Shown in pieces: positions 25,401-36,500 of a stretch of DNA of 64,000 bases. The position numbers were made by a program, and so were the translations under genes. The stretch lies in NCBI GenBank assembly GCA_022266195.1, contig WHVY01000003.1:868001-932000 (forward strand), written 5' to 3'. The stretch's first letter is position 1, and each line of letters opens with the position of its first letter. Under the pieces are notes generated by a model. The model was not told the origin of the DNA. It did not search any database and worked only from the letters and a program-made list of their open reading frames with translations. The DNA is from Tetranychus cinnabarinus (Eukaryota > Arthropoda > Arachnida > Trombidiformes > Tetranychidae).

Positions 25401-28400
25401 TTGCTCAAGTCGACAAAAGTGCATCTGTCAACATGATCAGCATTGTTGAGTGTTGATCATAACAACAATTGTGAATATGAACTTTGAAATCACATGGAGT
25501 GCTGGAAAAGATGTGAATGAACGTGGAACCGCTACGGAAAATAAACAAGGGAAACAAAAGGAGAAAGAGAAAGACTGAATAGGAAAATGAAATGAAATGA
25601 ACAGTAAGTTACCTGAATGATGAAGAAATTTTCTAGTCTCTGATTCTCTTTTTCATCAAATGACTTGAAATAGAGAATGAAGAGAAGAAAATAAAATACA
25701 AAAAAAGAGCAAGAATTCATCTTAAAATAAATGATAAAGCAATGAAAACAGTAAAAGGGAAGTAACGAGGTTGATGTTGATAGATGGATAGGGAATGGCA
25801 ATGACTTACAATCATTTAGGAATCTCTTTCTGAATCAACTTTTTCTCTCTGAATTTCTCTTCTTTTCTCTTCATTCAATGTTTTCTGCTCCAATGGGTTA
25901 CACTTTTTTAATTATCATTGATTGCAAATTACTTCATCATTTATTTCTCACTTGATTTTGTTTCTCTTTTTCTCAGCCTTCTTTTTTCGTTTCATTTTAC
26001 TCTCTTTCCTCTTCTTCTCATTCATTCATTCATCGGAAGTTATTACATGATCGGTTGATGATGACAACGATAACGATGATGATGATGGTGATTATGGTGA
26101 TTACAACTTTTGTTAAACATGTAATCGTATGCAAACCTGTTATGACAACATAGCTGATTGGCCAGAACGGATTGAAATGGCAATCATCAGAGGAATCAAT
26201 GTGTGCTTTAAACCGCTAACCGAGTGTAACAGTAACAATACAAATTGAACAGATGATCAATCAATTGCAATATAAACAGGGAACAAACCACATCAGCAAA
26301 GATTTCAATATTGAGCTTAAAAACAAAGCCAAATGAGCGTAAGTTTCAGTTCAATTTTGTGTTCAACTAAAACAATTTTAGTAAATTGTAATCACAGAAA
26401 CGTATTATATCATTGGAATAATTAACATCACTCTTTATCTTTATTTCATGATCATTTTGGTGGAAACAGTAAAAAAAGTCAAGGAGAAGAATCAATTCAT
26501 GATAAGCTAAAAAAGGTGCGGTTGAATTGAACTTGAAACGGGATTGTTGGTTTACGGAGTTAATGAAAAACAAATATCCAATCGATCAAATTTGTATTTT
26601 TTTTTTCTCCAATCATTACTGGAATCTAATGGAAGGCAATCGATAATTTTATACAACAGAATTATCATTATTATTGGAACAATTCAATGTTATTGGAACA
26701 GGTAACATCAACATTAATATTGAGAATAATTTTCAGCATGAAAAATGAAAGGTTTAGTTGTTAAAGTTAACAAAGTTGAGAGTAAATTTTCCTCATTAAC
26801 CAAGACCCAATCCTAACCTTACCCTGTTTAATGAAACCCAAATGATGATTAAGATTTGTCTCTAAACATCATCATCATGATGCTTTTGTTTCTTATTCCT
26901 CCTTCTCATCAGTTTCATGTTCATGAACATAATACTGATACATTTGCCTTTCCAGATTCACAGAATTATTATCTTTCATTTTCATTCAATAGACTAATAT
27001 TGTAACTTAACCTTAGGCTTTACTTTGATAAATATGCACTTAGACTGTTATTATCTTTACCTGTTAAATTTGAAACACACACACACACAAATATAGTCAA
27101 GATTTAATCATGATGATCATCAGTCAACAACAGCATTTTACATAAATTCAGAAAACAATGTTTTAGTGTTGATTTTTCTCTCTCTTTTTTTACTAATTAT
27201 AATTGTTAATAATACAATCTGGTTAAGGTCAGTAAAGGTTCAAGTATAATTTTGTCTTTAATCACACACATACATACAAAAACACACATTTACATGAATT
27301 TGTAAGGAGAAGTCAAAAGCATTGAGTAAATTATTTATAACACTTTATTATTTTAAGCAACAATTGTAATGATAATATTATTAATAATGATAATAATGAT
27401 GATTATAAGAGCCTAAAGAATGACAATTAACCATAAATATGTTTACAAGTTGCATACTAATGCACCTAGCAAAAGAAATGTGAAAGTCAATGGTAATCAT
27501 TATTTATTTGATTGTACTTTATATGGCATTTCAAGTGATTACAGTCAATATTCCCAAAATGAGACTATCTCAAAATGAGACGTTGTCAAGGTTACTAATT
27601 AAATAACGTTGTTTTTTTCAAAAAATTTACAAAATTTAACCGAATTATAATTAAAATTCAGTGTTAATCGGACTCAATGACGATAAATTAACAAAAATTA
27701 TAAAATTTGTAGCAATTTGATCATTAATTAATTAAAATCATTGAGTGACATAGGACAAAAAGCTAAGCCAATTTAGTCTCATTTTGGGAATATTGACTGT
27801 ATTACTTTTTTACCGTTGTTACTTTTTTCACGATATCATTATTATTATCAATATTATTACTATTATACATTGATTTTAATGTTATCAAAATTAAATCAAC
27901 CATTAATTTCTAATTCTCTTTCTCTCTTTCTCTGTTTCTTACAGGAGTTACTTGATTGCTGTTAAACCCAGAATCAGCTGATCACGATTTGATTGTGGTT
28001 TGATTGATTGTGCCCTAGGCAGGCAAGGAAGTTGATTGTGTTAATACATGCGTTTAGTTTGCGTGTTTTTTGCCTCAAATTATTGTTGATGATAGAGCAA
28101 ATGGCATGCGAAAGTATCTCTTCTCATGTATATTATAAACCATTGAACAAACATTCAAACTGGTTACAATTAACTATCAGCTAAAGAGAGAGAAAAATCA
28201 ACAAGAGTTAATAATGTCATTAAATGCTGAGAAGGTTAGATTAGAACGGCAAAAAAAAGGTTAATTTAACTTTTTATATTCTCGGCCATCAACGAGAATG
28301 ATCTTGATCAAGTGCAAAGTTTCATTAATAGTTGATAGGAAAAATGGTTGAGAAAAGTCCACTTTTTGGCCTTTCTGTACCTTGTTGATACAACTGCACT

Positions 28401-31400
28401 GATGTTTACAGCAATTTTTTATGTTGCTTTCACTTTAATTTACAATTTAACCAAAAAAAATAGTCACCAAGTCAATTGGCAGTCAATTAATGATTAATTG
28501 ATTTTAAATGGTTATAATGAAAAACAAGTATCGTTAATCAATGATTTGTGTGGGAGGTTGAGAATGAAATTTTTGATTGGAAGAGAAGAAGAAAAAAGTA
28601 AAATGAAAATTTCATATTCTGGGTGGTTTTCGGGGATTAATTAAGTCACAATTCAAGGAATCAAGGAAACAAGTTTGCTGTTGAAACAAGTTATCTGATC
28701 AAGATTACTATCATTATTATCATTACAATCATCAGGTACATGAGCATCACCAACATTATCATCATGATGTTCATCATTCTAACCTTGAAACTATCCACAT
28801 TGATGAAGACAAGGGTTTGAGAGGTTTGGGAAAGTCAACAACATGGCCATAGTAAAAAGATCAGATGAAATGAAGCAAAAGTGGAAAGTCAATTGGAAAG
28901 CTGATGGAAACAAATGAACAGAGTTTCAAGAAGCAATTCCAGACGGATAGACACAAAAGAAAGAGATGGCGAAGAAGAAAAAAAGATGATGAAGGAGACA
29001 AGAACTTTTAGCGCTCCACAGAATTCTCATTATAACGAAAAGCTGTTTAATATCAGGCTCATTACCATTCTTCTCGTTGGAATCTAGCTTTACAACTTTC
29101 TTCTAATTCTTTTTTTCTCTTCCCTTCTCTTCATTTTTTCATCTTCTCTCTCTTTACTCTTTGTTATCCTTCTGATGCCTCATTAAGCCAATTTCTGTGA
29201 GGCCTGAAAAAAATGGCCTCACAGCTTTTTTCATATTTTTACCTTTGATGCACCTTTTTTCTTGCTTCTCAGTTCTCAATTTTACCATTATCATCTTACT
29301 ATTCTAGTAGCGTTCCGTACCACTAATAAATATCATAATTGTCATTAGCACACTACAATATTGTCATTGAGATTACAATTGGATGGCAATTGAATGGAAA
29401 CCTTTCATCGAATGTAGTAAGTAGACTTCAGTAGACTTAAACAATCGTCAGATTTATGTGGTGCTATTAATCGGTTAAATTACTGGAAACCAACTCTTTA
29501 AATGTTGAAATTAAAATCACTTCCTATGAATATTTATAATAACCGCGCAAAGTTTCACTTTGAATGTCAACTGCATGTTACAGGAATACCTTTACCGTTT
29601 CCTTTCATTTTCGGAAATCGCTATTTGTACTTTTTCATTGTAAAATTAGGCTCCGAGACTATTTTTACTCAAAGAGCGTTTCTAGTACCATCTCATGTTG
29701 AGCTCTCATTTAGAGTTTAATTAGAGCTATTTTAGTTTTTTTATTTAATTGGACATTATATGTAACTCAGGTTTAAAAGTTAATAGTTATTTAACCAGAT
29801 TAATCTGATAAATGATATAATTTAACCCGTGTGTTTAAAATTCAGTGTTTGTGTGAAAAACTGAAAGTTTACTCAAACAGGAGGAAGTTGAGCAAAGGAA
29901 AATACGAATATTATCTGAAAACTCTCTTCAATTTCTCATTTTTATATAAATATTGTTATTAAATCAGTAATTCTAGATATAATTGTGATTATCACCAACG
30001 AAAGTACAAAACAAAACTACCGCCAGAAGCTGTTCATCCAATGAAAACAAGTATCATCTATCAAAGTATTGAATCCAAGGAGATAACTCCTGTGTAAAAA
30101 TAGGCTTTACCTTCATTTTCACTATGAATAATTTTTTTGCTTGTTTTTGTTTCACTTTACAGTTGTTAATTACTGGTATATATATTGTTAATTATACGTT
30201 GTTTTTAAAGGTAATGTCTTGAATGAAAATGACATTAAAAAAGGACAAACAACCTTTTCTGTGTTGAACCACTTTTTCAACATTATCATTTCCCCCTGAA
30301 AGCATTTTGTGTATTAAATGCGTCAACTGTTGTTTTCAGGTAAGGTTTCATTTTTTTATTTGAATACAAATTTTCAGTTTGTTGCCAAGAAAACACAAAA
30401 CCAATTGATAAATGAAATTGTTTTTTATGTATCTTCTGAAGATGACCCTGAATGAACTGTGTTTTTTTTGCTTTATTTGCATTTGTAATTAAGGTATTGG
30501 TGTTATTATGTGTAATGAAACTTACCAGTGATGGACCTTGGTTAACGGCATAACTTAAACTTGTAATGGCAACAACAACGGCCCATCTCATATCTGATGA
30601 TCGTATATGATTGAGAATATTGGCATTCCCATGATGGTTTGGATGATGATGAGAAGGATGGAAATTATTATTACTGTTGACTGATTCTTCTTTGCTTATG
30701 CTGTAGAATCGTTGTAAACTGTTATGGCTTCCGGTTCCAGTTGCACCACCATTTACACTGACAACACCTACACCGACGCCAACACCCTCATTACCACCAC
30801 TGCCACCACCACTTCCCATTGAACTTGGCGAGTGATATTTACTATTGGTTATATTATCATTGGAACCAAGATTTTCAATGGCAAGATCACCAAAAGAGGA
30901 TATTCGTGAATTTGGCAACATTTTAGACTTTGGTGTGGACCTTGTTGAATCATTGGTATCACGGTTGCACTCGATATAAACAAAGGATGATAAGGTTAAA
31001 AGGGTTAACAGACCACAGAGACAAGTGAAGAAAAGGTTAAACCGAATGTCCCATGAAAGTGGATTTAAACTGCATACATGGTTGTTTAGAGAGCTCATTG
31101 GGATGATCAAGGTTCCAGCTGAAGATTGAGTATGATTGGATGGCATTGTTGACAGGATCTGATCTGACAACGGTGAGGTTGTGGTTAATATGGATACAGT
31201 TGAAGATGGTGATGAAGGTGCTGAGGATAACGATGACGATGGTAATGATGAAGATAATGTTACAGATGAAGATGATAACGATGAGGATGATGATGATGAT
31301 GATGGAAATGATCGGCCATCATTAAATTGTTGAGTTGATGAGACTCGTGCAAAAACACCAGCAACTCCAACTAAACCTGACATGAGAGCAAGTACAACAA

Positions 31401-31764
31401 CATGATAACAGATTTGGTTTGAGCGAACACTGAAACGATATTTATAAGGCCATTTTAAGGTTAAAGCACGGTCCATGGCAAGTGAACCAATGGTTGACAA
31501 TTGAAAAATACGGAGTGTGGTCAATGACCAAACTGTTAAATTACATGATGTTTCCACTCGGGAACGAATGATATTAACAAGTGAATATGCAAAAATTGAT
31601 GAACAAGAGAGAAGCTGTTGTAATGTTATCAAAACCAAAAAGATATCAACATTTCTCCATTCTGATCGATAAATGTTAAACATAAACAGTATCCAAACGG
31701 AAAGTGCACCAATGGCCGGAGCAATAGCACAGTTTGACAGCCAACCATAAGCAAGGGTATCCAT
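7405..31764 (-). CDS. Class A orphan G-protein-coupled receptor with very long C-tail, two exons around a 20.8-kb intron
   Basis: Exon 1 is 31764-30526 (413 codons, donor CACTG|GTAAGT); exon 2 is 9720-7405 (771 codons plus stop, acceptor TTGTTTCAG|ATTTTC). Both are phase 0. Joining them completes TM6 and adds TM7, giving about 1184 residues. I see TM1 12-32, TM2 38-62, TM3 78-102, TM4 117-139, TM5 242-264, TM6 392-417 and TM7 432-451. Cys74 and Cys231 suit the conserved TM3-ECL2 disulfide. Oddities: DRA (98-100) replaces DRY, TM6 lacks CWxP, and TM7 has LLPISLYL where NPxxY is usual. ECL2 holds a Ser-rich insert of about 90 residues, ICL3 is about 125 residues, and a disordered tail of over 700 residues contains poly-Gln. 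The WPxxYRxS after TM3 and the LLP motif of TM7 recall vertebrate GPR153/GPR162; this is tentative. The start at 31764 is the first ATG before TM1; an AG acceptor near 31900 leaves room for an upstream exon. Confidence 0.82.
9721..23750. other. Left part of the giant GPCR intron
   Basis: AT-rich with many TGA/ATG-type trinucleotide runs (ATGATGATG and its complement). Frames up to about 107 codons (11333-11656, 20886-21161) have no recognisable domain, biased composition and no splice partners, so I do not call them genes. A short (AT)n run is at 21866-21880 and a (TG)n microsatellite near 22469-22482. Confidence 0.6.
22469..22500. repeat. (TG)n microsatellite
   Basis: A short run of TG dinucleotides, interrupted by CTGAGTAAA and followed by another TGTGTGTGT. 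It lies inside the GPCR intron. Confidence 0.8.
23765..23772 (+). promoter_or_regulatory. TATA box of the Gly/Ala/Lys-rich secreted protein gene
   Basis: GAGTATATAAGAGCTC is a consensus TATA box about 185 bp upstream of the ATG at 23951. Transcription would be expected to start about 30 bp downstream, near 23795, in the CAACAATAC/TTGAG region. Confidence 0.65.
23951..24795 (+). CDS. Secreted Gly/Ala/Lys-rich structural-type protein (silk/adhesive/cuticle-like), nested in GPCR intron
   Basis: Exon 1 (23951-23965) encodes MNKQL and ends AATTG|GTAAAT. After an 89-bp intron with acceptor GGTTTCAG, exon 2 runs 24055-24795. The protein has 251 residues. Residues 1-23 are a signal peptide ending FVRA before EEE. 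Residues 24-42 are a very acidic pro-region, then RERR (43-46), a furin-type site. The remaining 205 residues are Gly/Ala/Lys-rich with repeated GGKAG, GAAGG, KGGF and KKFG elements, few acidic residues and no Cys after the signal peptide. This architecture fits an extracellular fibre, cement or cuticle protein; arthropod silk is one option. A TATA box (23765) and AATAAA (25003) make a complete, compact unit on the strand opposite its host gene. Base composition is GC-richer than the flanking intron, as expected for a strongly expressed Gly/Ala protein. The exact role is unknown. Confidence 0.88.
25003..25008 (+). terminator. Poly(A) signal of the Gly/Ala/Lys-rich gene
   Basis: AATAAA in GTATAATAAAGACTG, about 210 bp after the stop codon at 24795. 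Confidence 0.7.
25020..27539. other. GPCR intron, between nested gene and MITE
   Basis: No gene seen. There are CT-rich stretches around 25830-26030, GATGAT runs near 26060, and a (CA)n microsatellite at 27074-27089. Confidence 0.6.
27540..27801. mobile_element. Tc1/mariner-like MITE
   Basis: The terminal inverted repeats are about 28 bp and essentially perfect. The left end begins TACAGTCAATATTCCC and the right end is GGGAATATTGACTGTA. If the terminal TA is the target site, the element starts CAGT, the classic Tc1-type terminus. The 262-bp interior is AT-rich and non-coding. It sits in the long GPCR intron. Confidence 0.88.
27802..30525. other. GPCR intron, right part
   Basis: No gene seen. 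A perfect 10-bp stem, CTGTGAGGCC/GGCCTCACAG, is at 29195-29224. A 72-codon frame at 29502-29720 has no recognisable features. Confidence 0.55.
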
Positions 31765-33133
31765 AGTGCTTGTTATAAACAGTATAACCGATAATTGGTA
31801 CAAAAAACACACTTTGTGTATCTCAATGGAAGTTGGAAAACAATGGCCAGATGAAAAGCCAGCCAAGTAGAGAAAAAACAAACTTAATAAAACGACTAGA
31901 AAATAAAAGTCACAGCTGTCGATGTTTTTTGTTTAGCGGATAAAAAAGTATCAACAAATATTAAGACATGTCAAGATGATTACGCGAGATTACATTTTGG
32001 TGATGCACAGAAAAGGGTTCACCTGATCCTTGGCAAGGCAGTTAAACTCATGATGATTGAGGTTGATTGTATTGGGCATACTGACCATCAATGTACTAGA
32101 ATTGAAAGGTACTTTTACATTTTAAAGTTGTTATTCCGACTGGACTAAAATTGGACAACATTAACAGATGATCTTGTAAACTTTAATCCAAGATTGCTGG
32201 TAAACATTGGCTTAAAATGAATGAACAGAAAAGGCACAAAAATGAGAACGATAATGTTTATAATGTTTATGTTTACTCTCTTATTGTTGTGGATGTCAGT
32301 TAATGTTGGCTCAACACAGACAACTCTCAAACTGGATTGAATGTTCATTGAAATCAGGTAACTTAGGGAGCCAGATGAGAGAGAAAGAGAAAGAAAGAAA
32401 GATGTAAAAAAGGTGAGAAAATAAGTTTGAGAAAGAATCGATGCCAAGACCGGTTACCTGTCTTTTTCATTGAAAATTTTCTCTTATTCTCTCTTGAACC
32501 TCTCTCCTTTCCTCCCTCCTTCTTACCTTTCATCTCTTCTTTTTCATCAACATCATCATCTTCTCACTCCATTGTGTCACCAGAGCCTCATTTTCAAGTA
32601 CAAAAATTGGAACACTTAGAAGGGCGGAAGCTTGATTGTTGGCTAATCATAACAAGTTATACATTTTAATCCAATAAGACAAAGGACAATCAACATTAAT
32701 CCTGTTGAAAATACTTGGAATCACACTCAACTGATAACAACATCTACTGTTAACGGGATTCAAGCTTGTCCGTCAAAGTATCCATAGGAGAAGCGTTTCT
32801 TGGTATGAAAGGTTGAGACTGGACAACAATAGTGTTTATTTGTAACCAATTTAATTATGTTAATTGTTTAATGGAAACATTGTTACCATTATAAGATGGC
32901 AAGGAAACAATACAATTGTAGGATGAAGCTTAATAATAGTGATTCTTGGTGGTGAGATACATAATAGTATAATATTCCAGTTAACATGGTTATATTAAGA
33001 AGATTATTACGAATTATAATTGCAAACAAATTCAAATGATAGTCTTTAATCTGATATCTGTGAGTTGAATAATTGTGATATTAAATTTATCCAACATTTT
33101 ACCTTACGATTTATATAATTATGTTTATGTGAT
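31765..33133. other. Upstream region of the GPCR gene, no gene seen
   Basis: Likely holds the 5' UTR and promoter of the minus-strand receptor. A candidate acceptor TTTTATTTTCTAG (minus strand, about 31895) would fit a non-coding upstream exon. CT-rich and GA-rich runs occur at 32380-32540. No convincing coding sequence. Confidence 0.45.
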
Positions 33134-33535
33134 AGTTAAACCACTGCATCGAGAAGTTATGAGATATAAACTACGAGGGCGAAGCCCGAGTGTTTTATCT
33201 CATAGCTTCGAGATATTGTGGTTTAACTGATTTAAACCACTATGTAATCTAATCTCAACACTTTTTTTGCTTTTCAAGACACAATTTTGTCTTGATTTTC
33301 CATTGCTTTCAATGGGTTTTCATATTTTCATTTTAAGTTTCTTATCATTTACATTTTAATTTTGAATTTTTTATCACATCTTATCGCTCTCTTTATCACT
33401 GTCTTTAGACCAAACTGTGTATTTTTAGTTAACAGTGTTAGTTAACTATCAAGTTAACCAATTTGAAAATAGCACCAGATTATACAATTTAACCATTTGA
33501 TTAAATACTGGTTACCCTAAACGTAGTGGTTTAAA
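33134..33535. mobile_element. Cluster of inverted repeats, probable MITE(s)
   Basis: The segment 33134-33228 is an imperfect hairpin: AGTTAAACCAC at the left, GTGGTTTAACT at the right, and the palindrome GGGCGAAGCCC at its apex (33177-33187). Immediately next, TTTAAACCACTATG (33231) is matched in inverse by CGTAGTGGTTTAAA (ending 33535). The shared AAACCACT termini suggest either two adjacent elements or one with a duplicated end. No coding frame. Confidence 0.7.
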
Positions 33536-36500
33536 TTACTGTTACAATCAGCTGCAAACAAAAGTCTTATTAAGTAGATTTATTAATATACAATTTGTTT
33601 AATGTATGGATGGATTTATTAACATTTAATGAGTTGATTAGTGGATCCAAGAAAACTGCCTTTTGATTAATGAAATGATTTAAAAATATTTCTTCTTGTT
33701 GATTGTTGAGTTGAATTGCATTTGAAACAAGTTAATATATCAATTTTGTTGTTTTTTGGGTAAAATATTTGATTACATTAAAAGTGTATTAGGACATTAA
33801 CCGGTAACCATTGAAAAGTTACAACTGTTGAAATGAAATCAGTTTTTTTCTTCTTGTATTCATTTCTGTTCCCAATCAATTAATTTACATCAACTGTCAG
33901 AAAAAGGTTAATCATTAATTATTAATTCAATTGTAGGTCACTTAATAACAATTAATCAGAGATGAAGCCTAAGTTTGATAACAAACCAAAGAGGTTAAAA
34001 GCCAATCCCGAAAATCAGAAGATATCAAAAGCTGATTGAGGATAAATTAACCGATTCAACACCCAAAATTGTAATGAAAGCCAATCAAACTTACAATTAT
34101 TTCAATTATTATTTGGATTATTGTTGCTTTCATATTTTTATAAATCATGATTAACATTGCAAGTTATCTGAATAAATGTAAATACAAATGTATGACAAAA
34201 TGAATCTTTCAAGATCAGGTTCAACACCCAACAACAGCAAGATTATTGTTATTTTGTTTAATCAAAAGTGATTTATAAAAGCAATTTAACTATCTAATAG
34301 CACAATTGAGATGTTTAATGATGATTGAAATCTTAGCTGTTGATTCTTCTGTGTTTAAAGAGATTCAATTGAAGGAAACATTTTTTTTCAATGTTTGTAT
34401 GGCATTAGTCAATTGAAAAGCAGTCTTGATGAAGATGAAGGTTTAAATGGTCAAAAGACGGCGACAATTAACCAGTTTGATGATCAATTACCATGATAGA
34501 TGATTTAATGAAGGAAACATTGAATTAACCAAAGAGATTAAATGTTGCTTGTTGACTTTTAAAATTATCAGATGGATGGATGTTGAATTAAATGTTAATC
34601 TGCTCTCTGATTTCGCATATAACTGAAACGTTGACAAGTCTATTTACTATTTAGGCTAATTGTTTAAAATGTAAAAGTAAACCAGATTCATTTACTAAAT
34701 ATAAACAAGGAAACGAAACGTTGACCTTTACCAGTGATTTTGAGTAACAGGTAAACTTAATTGTCTTTAGTGAATGCTGAAATACACAGAATCATCATGA
34801 AGTAACCTAAAGAGGTAATGGGGATAGAAAGAGAGAGAGATAGAGAGAGGTAAAAAGAAGTGAAAACATTGTAATACAGAACAAAATAATGGGTTAACAA
34901 ATATATTCTAATGATGTTGATGATTGAGATGATGATCGAAATGGTGTCTGCCTTCAATCAAGCCTTCCAATTGACTGTATAATCAAACCTTCAGCTGTTT
35001 GAGTTTCTCTCCACCCGAGAATAATATTTAACCAAAACCAACCAGGTAAATAATTTTTTAACAAAAACACCAATAATTGACCTTCCAACCGTCCAATCGC
35101 CTTTTTTGCTGGTTACAAAAAGTAATCAGTAAACAGGAGAGTATTGTGTTTCAAGTGAAGCGTTTGATTGTTGAAGAAGAGCCAAACATTGCACAAAACA
35201 ATACTACTTTTCCATTTCCAATGAGATGGATTTAAACCTGAATTAAAAATAAAATGTAAACAATTAAAAACAGCAATTGTAAAATTTCAAGTCTGTGATC
35301 TTACCAAATCTACCACAAAAAAAAGGTTTATCCAATATTGATTCACATTTGGTTCACTCCAAAGTTTGCTGCATTCGGTGGTTGAATTGGTCCAAAAAAA
35401 TAACTGCTATCCTTAAAGCAAAGGGCTAATAATTTACTGAATCACAGTAATTTAGAAAAAATGAAGCAGAGAAAGAAAGGTGTTAATATATTGATCAGTA
35501 GATTGATAAGAGGTAGTAATATCAGGGCGAGGGTCAAGTGTTTGGTGTTGGTTGATGATAAGGTCAGATCTTTGATTTGAAAACTTACCCAATAATTTGG
35601 CCTTCAGTCAAATTATGACTGATTTTGATGAAAGAGAGTTAAACATTTAAGCATTAACTTTGTGTTGATTAAAAGTAATAAGGTTGCTTATTGAGAGTAA
35701 AAGTAATTCAAATTGTTTCACTTTGATTTGGTGGTGAAAAAATTTGGAAAACAGGAGATAAAATGCCATTCCTTTACAATGGGTTACATTGAAAAAGCTG
35801 GTGAGAAGATGTCAGCTTTTGAATAAGCTGATGGGTGAAAAGTAACCAAAATGGATGCCCGTATACTCTTTTATCTGTTAATTAACATCATTAATCTGTA
35901 AACAATAGTTCAATAGTTTCAAAAGTATTAAATTGAATGAAAATAAAAACAATTGAAATTATAGTGCAAAAGGCCGTAAAGAAAAGCGTTTTCAATACTT
36001 ACCACAAGAAATCAGTGAAAACAATCAGCACATTCGTAATTTAATCGACTGGAGACAATTTATGATGAAAAGCATTTCTAATCAAATGATACAGTAAAAT
36101 TAAAGGATTTAATCAGCTAATCACTGTTTAAAAAACAAAACAATTTAATCCAAGTAAGAAACAGATGAAACCAGTAACTTTTCATGATTCATTACTTAGA
36201 GAGACAAGAGTAATCCAAACTGAAATTGAACATTAAACAATCATTAATCGTAAATATTTTATTAGCTTGGAAAATAACTAATGGAAATACTTGATTTAAA
36301 AGCAATAGAGATGATTAAATCAAATTGAATTCAGAGCTTTGTTATGTTTTTAATGAAGATCTAGTAATCGTATCTGATCCCATAAAATCCAATCTTAACC
36401 TAATCCTTTATTCAAATCGCATTAGCCAATGGAAAGAAAGTACTTTAACAGTTAAACCAATTTGAAATTGTTGCATGAATCATAAACACATGTTAATGTC

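Noticed and set aside
26060..26100. GATGATGATG-type runs as regulatory arrays
   Set aside because: Such runs occur throughout the non-coding part of the window and look like simple-sequence background.
29502..29720. 72-codon + strand frame in the GPCR intron
   Set aside because: Slightly protein-like but isolated, without splice signals or a recognisable motif.
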